Assembly (NCBI RefSeq): GCF_030814225.1
Contig: NZ_JAUSUR010000005.1
Location: forward strand, 248,001-312,000
DNA length: 64,000 nucleotides
Direction of reading: 5' to 3'
From: Breznakia pachnodae
GTDB lineage: Bacteria; Bacillota_I; Bacilli_A; Erysipelotrichales; Erysipelotrichaceae
Made by a program: the position numbers and the translations under genes. Position 1 is the stretch's first letter; every line of letters starts with the position of its first letter. The notes below the pieces were generated by a model that saw only the letters and a list, made by a program, of their open reading frames with translations, was not told the origin of the DNA and made no database searches. This document shows positions 17,097 through 24,442 of this stretch, piece after piece.

Positions 17097-18844
17097 TCTT
17101 TGTTTCCTCCCTCTTTCGTACTAACTTTCCAAGCTGCACTGCTTTGTGCTGCCTGCCATAATCGTTTATATTCATCACTGTCTTTCAGTAATTCATTATG
17201 AGTTCCTATAGCTTCTAAGTTCCCATCTTTTAGAATACAGATTTGATCTGCATTCACAATTGACTGTAAACGATGAGCGATGACAATTACTGTTTTATTC
17301 TTAATTACTTCCGCAATTGCAGCATTCATTTTCTCTTCATTTTCAGGATCCATAAATGCCGTTGCTTCATCTAACACAATAATTGGAGCATCTTTTAAAA
17401 TTGCACGAGCAAGTGAAATTCGTTGGCGTTCCCCTCCGGACAATTGCTTACCGCCATCTCCTGCCATCGTGTGAATTCCTTTGTCTAAACGAGTCAGGAA
17501 TTCTTCACACTGTGCTTTTCTGGCAGCCTCCATTACTTCTTCATCACTGGCATTTAAATTACCTATACGAATATTTTCTAATAATGTTGTATTAAATAAA
17601 AACTGTTCCTGTGATACATATGAGATTTCATTATTCAAAGCCTCTAAACTCATGTCACGTATATCCTGTCCACCAATCTTAATCGTTCCACCACTAACGT
17701 CATAGTAGTGAACCAATAACTTCGCAAGGGTTGACTTCCCACTTCCTGATTCTCCAATTAAGGCGGTTAGACTTCCTTCTTTCACATCAAAGGAAACTCC
17801 ATGTAGTACTTCTTCTTCCTTGTATGCGAAGTGAATATCTTCAAATCGAATGGAATGATCACTTCCTGCAAAACTTGTTGTTCCTTGAATAATTGGATCT
17901 GCATTCATCATTGTTTCCAATGTTTCAATTTTATAGTTTAATTGTGGAATGGTTGACATAAATCCCAATGCTCTTAGAATTGGCGAACCAACAGCAAATG
18001 ACATACATAAGACAAGTGCTAAATCTGGTAGTGTTGAATATCCCTGTAAGACAAACCATGCGCCTACTGGTAAGGTAACCATGGCAACACAAGGTAAAAT
18101 ACTGTTGTATAGTGCCATCCATGGCCAACATGCTTTATACCATGCAAGGGTAAAGTCACGATATCCTCTGACATCATTCTCAAAACGATGATAGGATTCT
18201 CCATCACGGTTAAATACTTTTACGACTTCCATTCCATTGATATACTCAACAATTGTATTGTTCATCTTTTGAGCAGCAGCATAATAGGTATTCATTTCTG
18301 ACATTCCTATCTTATATAACATTCCCATTGCGATTAATCCAAGTGGTAATGAAACAAGCGATAATAATGCTAGTTTCCAGTCTACAATAAACATTGTAAT
18401 GTAAACCATAATTGGAATGCTTAAGTTGGCAACACCTTCTGGTAACGCATGTGCTAATAATATTTCAATTGATTCAATATCATCAATAAACATCTTCTTT
18501 AAAGAACCAACTCCTTTTTCTTGAATGGTCCCTAATGGAAGTTTTTCTAACTTCCCCTGTAATGAAATACGTAAATTCTCTAAGGTATGATATGCACTTC
18601 GATGTGATAATGCGAGTCCCCAAATATAGAAAACGGCATATAGAATCAGACAGACTGCAATCCCTACAATTCTCCATACTACATATTCCAGTGTTAATGC
18701 TTCATGCATCAATAGTGGCTGAATAATCTGATAAGCGAATATAAATGGTGCTACATAGGCAACAACTCCAATCATCAACACAATCATTGATGCATAGGTT
18801 GTCTTTCGGTAATCACCTGCATATTCGAATACTTTCTTTAACAT
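17093..18844 (-). CDS. ABC exporter half-transporter, first subunit
   Basis: A 583-residue half-transporter from ATG 18844, with AAGGAGG 6 bases upstream. An N-terminal membrane domain (about 1-310) is followed by an ATPase domain with 'GESGSGKST', 'LSGGERQR', 'PIIVLDEATAF' and 'IAHRL'. Both nucleotide sites of the pair keep the catalytic Glu, unlike degenerate-site heterodimers. A perfect inverted repeat at 18860-18877 lies just before the ribosome binding site and is a candidate operator for the TetR protein. Substrate unknown. Confidence 0.85.
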   Translation of the reverse strand: MLKKVFEYAGDYRKTTYASMIVLMIGVVAYVAPFIFAYQIIQPLLMHEALTLEYVVWRIVGIAVCLILYAVFYIWGLALSHRSAYHTLENLRISLQGKLEKLPLGTIQEKGVGSLKKMFIDDIESIEILLAHALPEGVANLSIPIMVYITMFIVDWKLALLSLVSLPLGLIAMGMLYKIGMSEMNTYYAAAQKMNNTIVEYINGMEVVKVFNRDGESYHRFENDVRGYRDFTLAWYKACWPWMALYNSILPCVAMVTLPVGAWFVLQGYSTLPDLALVLCMSFAVGSPILRALGFMSTIPQLNYKIETLETMMNADPIIQGTTSFAGSDHSIRFEDIHFAYKEEEVLHGVSFDVKEGSLTALIGESGSGKSTLAKLLVHYYDVSGGTIKIGGQDIRDMSLEALNNEISYVSQEQFLFNTTLLENIRIGNLNASDEEVMEAARKAQCEEFLTRLDKGIHTMAGDGGKQLSGGERQRISLARAILKDAPIIVLDEATAFMDPENEEKMNAAIAEVIKNKTVIVIAHRLQSIVNADQICILKDGNLEAIGTHNELLKDSDEYKRLWQAAQSSAAWKVSTKEGGNKE

Positions 18845-18859
18845 AATATCCTCCTTCAA

Positions 18860-18877
18860 AGTTAGATACGTCTAACT
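18860..18877. promoter_or_regulatory. Palindrome before the ABC exporter (candidate operator)
   Basis: AGTTAGA and TCTAACT are perfect inverted arms around TACG. It sits directly upstream of the ribosome binding site of the first exporter gene, where a bound repressor would block transcription. It differs from the palindromes before tetR, so assignment to that repressor is uncertain. Confidence 0.5.
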
Positions 18878-18891
18878 GTATAAACTTTTTT

Positions 18892-18917
18892 ATACCTCTC
18901 AACTTAATGAGAGGTAT
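18892..18917. repeat. Strong inverted repeat between tetR and the exporter
   Basis: ATACCTCTCA and TGAGAGGTAT form a perfect 10-bp stem with a 6-base loop. On the minus strand the stem is followed by A-rich, not T-rich, sequence, so a normal terminator is unlikely. It may be an mRNA processing or stability hairpin or a protein-binding site. Confidence 0.5.
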
Positions 18918-18920
18918 GTT

Positions 18921-19538
18921 CTATCTTTTAAAACCAAAAACCGTATACCAGTCAAACAATTTACATACAATAGTGCTGTGTTCTTCTATCTGTTTCCAAT
19001 TATACTTGTGTACAAATGGATCAAAGATGGTTGTCCAGAAAGATGATAACAAAATATGTAATTCCGTCTTTTCCATCTTTACTGCAGTCAGTCCTCTTCT
19101 ATATGCTTCTGCATAATATTCATAACTGTACTTGGTAATCATCTTTGGCCAGTCATGAACAAATGTTGCATGTCTTGTTCCATGTGAACATGTCAGCAAT
19201 AACAACATTCCTTTCTGATGATCATACAGATAACGAAACCACCACAACATATATTCTTCGTCCATATCCCATGCTTTTATCAAATCTTCGTCGGATACAT
19301 CTTTAGCAGAGAGTGAGCGACGCTGCTTAGCCACTTCCTCCAAGTCATTCAAAGTTGGAGGAACAACTGCACTAAATAATTCTTCTTTCCCCTTATATCG
19401 CTTATAAAGAGCTCCTGTAGTAACATTTGCATTGGCACAGATCACTTTTAGTGATGCCTTCTCATAACCATGAGTTAGAAATTCTTCCTGTGCACTTGCC
19501 AGTATCCTAGGATCAATCGACTTATCTGGTCTAGACAT
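18921..19538 (-). CDS. TetR/AcrR-family transcriptional repressor
   Basis: A 205-residue protein. The first ~55 residues form the TetR DNA-binding domain ('ILASAQEEFLTHGYEKASLK', 'ANVTTGALYKRYKGKEEL'). The rest is a helical ligand-binding and dimer domain. AAGGAGGG precedes ATG 19538. The gene is followed 76 bases later by the exporter genes on the same strand. Overlapping palindromes at 19554-19585 lie just upstream of the gene, fitting self-repression. The ligand is unknown and likely a substrate of the exporter. Confidence 0.85.
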   Translation of the reverse strand: MSRPDKSIDPRILASAQEEFLTHGYEKASLKVICANANVTTGALYKRYKGKEELFSAVVPPTLNDLEEVAKQRRSLSAKDVSDEDLIKAWDMDEEYMLWWFRYLYDHQKGMLLLLTCSHGTRHATFVHDWPKMITKYSYEYYAEAYRRGLTAVKMEKTELHILLSSFWTTIFDPFVHKYNWKQIEEHSTIVCKLFDWYTVFGFKR

Positions 19539-19553
19539 AGGACCCTCCTTGAC

Positions 19554-19585
19554 TGATAATCAGATTATCGGTAATCTAGTTATCA
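19554..19585. promoter_or_regulatory. Nested palindromes upstream of tetR (candidate operator)
   Basis: GATAATC-A-GATTATC (19555-19569) overlaps AGATTA-TCGG-TAATCT (19562-19577), and TGATAA/TTATCA flank the whole. Such clustered symmetry directly before a tetR gene is typical of its own operator. Confidence 0.6.
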
Positions 19586-19633
19586 TTATATTCCTGATGA
19601 AAACCAAAGTCAATTACTGTTTTAAATTGACAA

Positions 19634-19667
19634 TAAAAAAGGCAGGTATCACTAGGATATCTACCTG
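19634..19667 (-). terminator. Terminator after the PHP/arginase operon
   Basis: CAGGTA (19643-19648) pairs with TACCTG (19662-19667). On the minus strand the stem is followed by CCTTTTTTATTG. It lies just below the PHP gene stop. Confidence 0.7.
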
Positions 19668-19672
19668 TTCAT

Positions 19673-20566
19673 TTATTCAATTAAGCCATATGCTTTTAGT
19701 TGATACTCAATTTCTTTTTGATCAATTGAACACTTTGAATCTTTTAAGGAAATTGAAGGTTTCGTTTTTCCGTGATAATCACTACCGCAAGTAATTAACA
19801 TATTGTATTCTTTTCCCTTATCATAGAAGTAGTTAATAGCTGCCTCATCATGATAACTACTGAATGCTTCTACTCCATCTAGTCCAAGCATTGCCATATC
19901 ATCAAACAATTCATATTTTCCTTTTAAGTTATTCCCAGGATGTGCTAATACGCTTACTCCACCATTCTCGTATATCATATCAATTACTTCTTCTAATGAT
20001 GGAAAGATAATTTCAGTATAACAAGGTTTTCCTTGTGCATAGAAATCCCAGTAGAAATTTACATAAGGATTATCACTACGATCTCCACCTTCACGATAAG
20101 GTTTTAAAAGTTCATGATCTTTGTATTCATCTTTCTCCAGTAAAGCTTCACCAAACGCTTCACCAGTCCATACTCCGGTATCACTAAGCGCATTCATATC
20201 ATCTTCTACTAAATCAAATCCCATTGCATTTGTCAGTTCCAGTTTCTTTGCAGATGCTGCCAGTTCCTGACGTAATACATTATCTTCTAACTCAATAATT
20301 TTTTCATTCTTATAATCCATGCCATATCCTAAGACATGTAAGTTTACTCCATTAAATACACAGTCAATTTCAATTGCAGGAATACAAGTAATCCCCTGTT
20401 CCTTGCAATACTTGATTTCATCATCAATTGCTTTTACACTATTGTGATCAGCAATCGCCATAATTTTAACCCCTGCTTCTTTACACTGATTCACCAATTC
20501 TTCTGGTGTGAATTCTCCGTCATCTGAATACTTTGAATGCATATGTAAGTCGATATAGTTTTCCAT
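19673..20566 (-). CDS. PHP-domain metal-dependent phosphoesterase
   Basis: A 297-residue protein from ATG 20566, with GAGGAG upstream; the TTG at 20581 is rejected. The PHP metal-binding motifs are all present: 'DLHMHSKYSDDG' at the N terminus, 'ADHNS', 'HPGNN' in the middle and 'GSDYHG' near the C terminus. Family members remove phosphate from nucleotides or sugar phosphates (for example 3',5'-bisphosphate nucleotidases), but the substrate here is not known. It follows the arginase-family gene with only a 17-base gap, so the two share a transcript, although a metabolic link is not obvious. Confidence 0.8.
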   Translation of the reverse strand: MENYIDLHMHSKYSDDGEFTPEELVNQCKEAGVKIMAIADHNSVKAIDDEIKYCKEQGITCIPAIEIDCVFNGVNLHVLGYGMDYKNEKIIELEDNVLRQELAASAKKLELTNAMGFDLVEDDMNALSDTGVWTGEAFGEALLEKDEYKDHELLKPYREGGDRSDNPYVNFYWDFYAQGKPCYTEIIFPSLEEVIDMIYENGGVSVLAHPGNNLKGKYELFDDMAMLGLDGVEAFSSYHDEAAINYFYDKGKEYNMLITCGSDYHGKTKPSISLKDSKCSIDQKEIEYQLKAYGLIE

Positions 20567-20583
20567 TATTTTTCTCCTCAATG

Positions 20584-21444
20584 TTACTCTTTAAAGATAT
20601 CGATTTCAGCTAAGAAATCTTTTAAGTTTTGTACATCCCATGGCATATACTCTGCAATGTTTAAACATACTACTTCAGTTGCTTTTGATACATCAGCTAG
20701 TAGTTTTGATACTTGCTCAAATGTAAGTTCACCCATAGCAGCATCAGTTACAATTGTATCTTTGGGATTCGTGAAATATAAAGAATGAAATAGCTTAGGG
20801 TCTAGTACATCCAAATCTAAGTGAATTGCAAGATGCTGGATATTGTTCTTCTTAATCCAATCAATGACTTTCTGATTTCCTTCTTTCATATCATCAGGTG
20901 TTACTCTTTGTAATCCTTCCAGTTTAATTACATCCTCTTCTTCTTTCGAGCCTTCACGTAAGCCTACATACAGGATGTTCTCACTAGAAATGGTCTGTGG
21001 TACTTCTTTCGCAAATAACAGGTCTCCTTTGCCCATTAAGTTTCCTAACACCATTGCATGTTCATGATGATGCATAGGTGGTTGTGAGATATCCGGATGT
21101 GCATCAATCCATAACACTCCTAATTTTCCATCATACCGTTTATTTAAATATGCCATTGGTGCCTGTGATATCAGACAGTCTCCACCAAACGTAATGATTC
21201 GATCAGGTTGATGTTCTTCAATTATCTTTTCTGCACTTTTCAATTGCTTCAATAAAATGGATTGTGCAATTACTTCATTTTCTTTTACTAACTGACTCTG
21301 TGGTGTTGAATCAATTGGAACAGTTACAGTAATCTGATTCTCATTCTCAGGAGCCAACCAAGTAAGTAAGTTTGCACCTAATGAATAAATAGGATTATTT
21401 CCACCTTGCCATTGTGGCATATTAAGTCGTAATGGTTTCTTCAT
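20584..21444 (-). CDS. Arginase/agmatinase/formiminoglutamase-family enzyme
   Basis: A 286-residue protein from ATG 21444, with AAAGGGA 8 bases upstream. It shows the binuclear manganese motifs of ureohydrolases: 'GGDC' (usually GGDH), 'WIDAHPDI' and 'HLDLDVLDP'. The His-to-Cys change at the first metal site and divergent surroundings mean the exact substrate (arginine, agmatine, formiminoglutamate or another guanidino compound) cannot be named. A TATAAT at 21491-21486 on the minus strand is a likely -10 box, although I see no good -35. First gene of a two-gene unit with the PHP phosphoesterase. Confidence 0.75.
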   Translation of the reverse strand: MKKPLRLNMPQWQGGNNPIYSLGANLLTWLAPENENQITVTVPIDSTPQSQLVKENEVIAQSILLKQLKSAEKIIEEHQPDRIITFGGDCLISQAPMAYLNKRYDGKLGVLWIDAHPDISQPPMHHHEHAMVLGNLMGKGDLLFAKEVPQTISSENILYVGLREGSKEEEDVIKLEGLQRVTPDDMKEGNQKVIDWIKKNNIQHLAIHLDLDVLDPKLFHSLYFTNPKDTIVTDAAMGELTFEQVSKLLADVSKATEVVCLNIAEYMPWDVQNLKDFLAEIDIFKE

Positions 21445-21550
21445 TAACAAGTCCCTTTCTAGTTCTGTGATGTTACTGTAAGTTCATTATAGCAAATTCA
21501 TTCAACATAATCATCACTTAAGAAACAGGTAATATTACAATCATTGAACT

Positions 21551-21745
21551 TTAGATATTCTCTTCTTTCTTTTCTTTCCAGTAATAGTAAAGTTTTCTTG
21601 CTATTAAAAACAGAATAATTGGAATAGCAATAATTGCAACTACGTATACAGCAAAAGCAGCAATTATTAAATCAAGTAATGACATCGCTTTCTTTGCTGT
21701 TTTTGCAGATACTACAAATAATAAAAAAACAATTAATAAACCCAT
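21551..21745 (-). CDS. Small membrane protein
   Basis: A 64-residue protein from ATG 21745. The upstream GAGGAGGAGG tract serves as ribosome binding site and would be inside the gene if ATG 21760 were used. Two hydrophobic stretches (residues ~3-14 and ~24-48) and a basic, lysine-rich C terminus suggest an integral membrane protein. No family recognised. It follows the HIRAN gene by 33 bases and is probably transcribed with it, under the promoter block at 22090-22130. Confidence 0.6.
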   Translation of the reverse strand: MGLLIVFLLFVVSAKTAKKAMSLLDLIIAAFAVYVVAIIAIPIILFLIARKLYYYWKEKKEENI

Positions 21746-21778
21746 ATGCCTCCTCCTCATTAGTTGTGGTAAAATCCT

Positions 21779-22075
21779 TTAGTCATTTACCACTTCAACA
21801 ATTACACGTTTATCGACAATAAAACGCACTCTAACTTTTTGATTATCTTCAATCGTATCGTATACTCTCCCTGCACTCTTTGTTCCTTTTGAAACAGTGT
21901 TAATACTGTTTGCTATATAACCTACGATAATTCCATCTTTGTTCTTTACACAAATTGCTTCATCATCATAATTATTGTCTATATCTTTTTCTAAATGAAA
22001 TTCTCCATTTACTCTAAATATACTGATTCCTAAACTCATTTGTACACCAACTATTGTAAGATATGTTTGTTCCAT
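21779..22075 (-). CDS. HIRAN-domain protein
   Basis: A 98-residue protein from ATG 22075 (RBS AGAGGTG). Almost the whole chain is a HIRAN domain: 'TIVGVQMSLG', 'LEKDIDNNYDDEAICV', 'GYIANSINTV' and the characteristic 'GTKSAGRVYDTI'. HIRAN domains bind DNA ends or stalled replication forks in HLTF/Rad5 proteins; stand-alone bacterial copies have no fixed role. It is divergent to a WYL regulator and shares its promoter block with the gene at 23200-24216, so these are probably co-regulated and may respond to DNA damage or phage (inference). Confidence 0.8.
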   Translation of the reverse strand: MEQTYLTIVGVQMSLGISIFRVNGEFHLEKDIDNNYDDEAICVKNKDGIIVGYIANSINTVSKGTKSAGRVYDTIEDNQKVRVRFIVDKRVIVEVVND

Positions 22076-22089
22076 AATCGTCACCTCTT

Positions 22090-22130
22090 TATACATACTA
22101 TACCAACAGCCCTGTACATTATATGTGCCA
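22090..22130 (-). promoter_or_regulatory. Promoter/operator block, copy 1 (HIRAN gene)
   Basis: On the minus strand TGGCA starts at 22130, with ATAATG, ACAG and GC in the next 17 bases, then a 6-base gap and TATAGTATGTATA (22102-22090). A copy with identical spacing is found at 24234-24274. TATAGT is the likely -10 box; no good -35 exists, suggesting activator use. The WYL gene lies divergently next to it. Confidence 0.65.
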
Positions 22131-22169
22131 TGTGATATTTTATACTTAAGATAATATTGAGGTACTACT

Positions 22170-23138
22170 ATGGCAGATAAAAATCAATTACTATTAGCAC
22201 TATTGGAGATTCTGACTTCTGAAAGCGATGATCGGCATATTCTAACAACAAATCAAATTCTTGAACTATTAAAGGCAAGATATGATATCCAGATTGAAAG
22301 AAGAACTTTATATAGTAACATTAAGACACTTCAGGAGTTTGGGCATGATATTAATGATTATAGTGAAAACAATACTGGGTACTACTTGGATAGCAGACAA
22401 TTTGAAGAAAGTGAAATAAATCTTCTATGTCATAGTATCCATTCCTCACATATAATTCCAGATAATTCAAGTAAGCAGTTGATTGATAAGTTGTTATCAA
22501 CTCAAAACAGATATGTTAAAAGTGAATTTAATAATCGAGTATATTCTAAAAATTATCGTAAATCTAAAAATAAAGAATTCTTTTTAAATATTGAATTATT
22601 ACTTGAAGCAATCCAGCAACATAAAACAATAAGTTTTGAATATACAAAATATAATCATAATAAACAAAGAGTGCCAAGACGAGAACAAAAGTATCAGATA
22701 TGTCCTTATGATCTTGTGTATGTAAATGAACGTTGTTACTTAATTGGATTCAATGAGAAACATCAAAGTTTAAGTCATTATAGAATTGATAAAATGAAAG
22801 ATATAGAAATTCTTGAAAAGAAATTCACAAGAATAATTGATTTTAGTTCTTATGATTACACAGCAACTAAAATCTATATGTATAGTGGGTCTGAAACTTC
22901 CATTACTATGAGATGTGATGACTGTATCTTAGATGATGTGATTGATACCTTTGGAACAAATATTACTATTCTAAAGCAAGAAGAAGATACATTTATTGCT
23001 CATATTTCTTCTAGTAAGGATGGATTGATTTTCTGGGCATTACAATATCTGAAGCATTGTACTGTTTTAGAACCTGCTGCTATAAAAACTGAAATACTGG
23101 ATATTATAGAACAGGCAAAAAATAGATATTCTAATTAG
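22170..23138 (+). CDS. WYL-domain transcriptional regulator
   Basis: A 322-residue protein. Residues ~1-70 form a winged helix-turn-helix of the DeoR/YafY kind ('LTTNQILELLKARYDIQIER', 'LYSNIKTLQEFGHDI'). Residues ~140-210 form the WYL domain ('ISFEYTKYN', 'ICPYDLVYVNERCYLIGFNE', 'SLSHYRIDKMKDI'). A WCX-like C-terminal domain follows. WYL proteins sense nucleic acid or nucleotide ligands and often control DNA-repair or defence genes. The genes on both sides (HIRAN protein, unknown 338-residue protein) share a 41-base upstream block, a good candidate for its binding site. Confidence 0.85.
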   Translation: MADKNQLLLALLEILTSESDDRHILTTNQILELLKARYDIQIERRTLYSNIKTLQEFGHDINDYSENNTGYYLDSRQFEESEINLLCHSIHSSHIIPDNSSKQLIDKLLSTQNRYVKSEFNNRVYSKNYRKSKNKEFFLNIELLLEAIQQHKTISFEYTKYNHNKQRVPRREQKYQICPYDLVYVNERCYLIGFNEKHQSLSHYRIDKMKDIEILEKKFTRIIDFSSYDYTATKIYMYSGSETSITMRCDDCILDDVIDTFGTNITILKQEEDTFIAHISSSKDGLIFWALQYLKHCTVLEPAAIKTEILDIIEQAKNRYSN

Positions 23139-23160
23139 TAGAGTTTCAACACTAAAAGTA

Positions 23161-23194
23161 AAAAGATTTTATCTGAAAATTGATAAAATCTTTT
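23161..23194. terminator. Bidirectional terminator between WYL gene and its convergent neighbour
   Basis: AAAAGATTTTATC and GATAAAATCTTTT pair perfectly over 13 bp with an 8-base loop. T-runs follow on both strands, serving the WYL gene (plus) and the unknown gene (minus). Confidence 0.85.
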
Positions 23195-23199
23195 TTATA

Positions 23200-24216
23200 T
23201 TATTTATTTAAGTACTCTAATCGTATTCTATTAATTGCATAATCATCATTATGATTAACAGATAAATTGTTTATGACATCTCTTAAACACTCAACATTGA
23301 TTTCAATAGTATCTCTTAAATAATCACTATTTATTTTTTTTAGACAAAGTATTTCCTCTTCCAGAAACACTCCATATATACTATTCTTTCGATTAAACAG
23401 ATACATAAATATATCATCTACTGCATATGAAAAAATAGAACCTGGTTGATAGATAAAAGATACATTTTTATCTATTTGATTTTTCTTTTGCTTTTTACTT
23501 CTTATATCTTTAATTTTCTTTCTAATTAATTTTATCGTAGTATCATCATATTGAAATACCACTGTGTACTTCTTTTGCTTATGAAGACGCTTCTGTTCTT
23601 CAAATGATATAAAATATACTTTTGAATCATAACTGATTGAAATATATTGTTTATTATTTATTCTATCTTTTTGATTGTATAGTTTATGTCCAATAAAACT
23701 ATCTTCTATTATATTTGTAATCAAATATAATCCATTATCGTAATCTATTAAAGTGCCTATTCCTAACTCTTGATTTTTATTCTGCTTAAATATCTTTTGA
23801 TTTCGCTTTTCATCGATTTGGTTAAAGTCATCATCATCGAGTGTATAATAATATTCTTTTATATTATTCCATGAGATGTATGTTTTCTTAGTAGTATCTA
23901 TAAAAGAATTTTTACACAAATGATATTTGGATTTAGATATAAATAGCTGTCTTTCTTTTATTACATAGGAAAAAGGTTTGGAAGAACTTGTAAGTGCCAC
24001 AACTCCATCCTCATTCACTTCTTCAATAACATATGGACGAATTCTATGTCCTGGAGTTACTTTAGTCAGTTCTTTATTACTTAGTGGCATCTGACACCAG
24101 TAAACATCTTTCACTTGAATCACAGATTTAAGATTTTCATTATCGTTATAAGAATCATCAAAAACCTCAATCAGTTTATAACACCATTTAATTATTAGTT
24201 TCTTTAAATAATTCAT
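23200..24216 (-). CDS. Unknown protein with PemK/MazF-like SH3-barrel segments
   Basis: A 338-residue basic cytoplasmic protein; AAGGAGG precedes ATG 24216. Residues ~37-82 ('DVYWCQMP', 'KVTPGHRIRPYVIEE') have the look of the PemK/MazF barrel start. Two further stretches with a similar Gly-then-hydrophobic plan occur near 150-180 ('LGIGTLIDYDNGLYLI') and 255-285 ('YQPGSIFSYAVDD'). This suggests three related barrels, but similarity is weak and RNase residues cannot be judged. It shares a promoter block with the HIRAN gene, so it is probably controlled by the adjacent WYL regulator. Function unknown. Confidence 0.6.
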   Translation of the reverse strand: MNYLKKLIIKWCYKLIEVFDDSYNDNENLKSVIQVKDVYWCQMPLSNKELTKVTPGHRIRPYVIEEVNEDGVVALTSSSKPFSYVIKERQLFISKSKYHLCKNSFIDTTKKTYISWNNIKEYYYTLDDDDFNQIDEKRNQKIFKQNKNQELGIGTLIDYDNGLYLITNIIEDSFIGHKLYNQKDRINNKQYISISYDSKVYFISFEEQKRLHKQKKYTVVFQYDDTTIKLIRKKIKDIRSKKQKKNQIDKNVSFIYQPGSIFSYAVDDIFMYLFNRKNSIYGVFLEEEILCLKKINSDYLRDTIEINVECLRDVINNLSVNHNDDYAINRIRLEYLNK

Positions 24217-24233
24217 ACCAGTGCCTCCTTAAC

Positions 24234-24274
24234 TATACATACTATATCAAATGCACTGTTCATTATTTATGCCA
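24234..24274 (-). promoter_or_regulatory. Promoter/operator block, copy 2 (unknown 338-aa gene)
   Basis: TGGCA starts at 24274 on the minus strand, followed by ATAATG, ACAG and GC; after exactly 6 bases comes TATAGTATGTATA (24246-24234). It matches copy 1 in 18 of 22 positions of the upper part and all 13 of the lower part. Confidence 0.65.
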
Positions 24275-24378
24275 AGCTACTTCAATTAATCGTATTTATA
24301 TGAGATAGAATAATAGATTTAATAGCTCAATAATTTAATTCGTTGTATTTTTTGTTGTGTCTGCCACTTTTTCATTGC

Positions 24379-24405
24379 AATAAATGTAGTCAGACTACAT
24401 TTATT
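24379..24405. repeat. Perfect 12-bp hairpin downstream of recQ
   Basis: AATAAATGTAGT and ACTACATTTATT flank a CAG loop. No T-run follows on the recQ strand. It could be a weak terminator, an RNA stability element or a mobile-element trace. The rest of 24275-24442 shows nothing recognisable. Confidence 0.5.
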
Positions 24406-24442
24406 CGTTGTAAAAAATGTAAAGCAGTATCAAATAGACGAA

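Noticed and set aside
18892..18917. The inverted repeat after tetR as a rho-independent terminator.
   Set aside because: On the tetR strand the stem is followed by A-rich rather than T-rich sequence, so it is listed only as a repeat.
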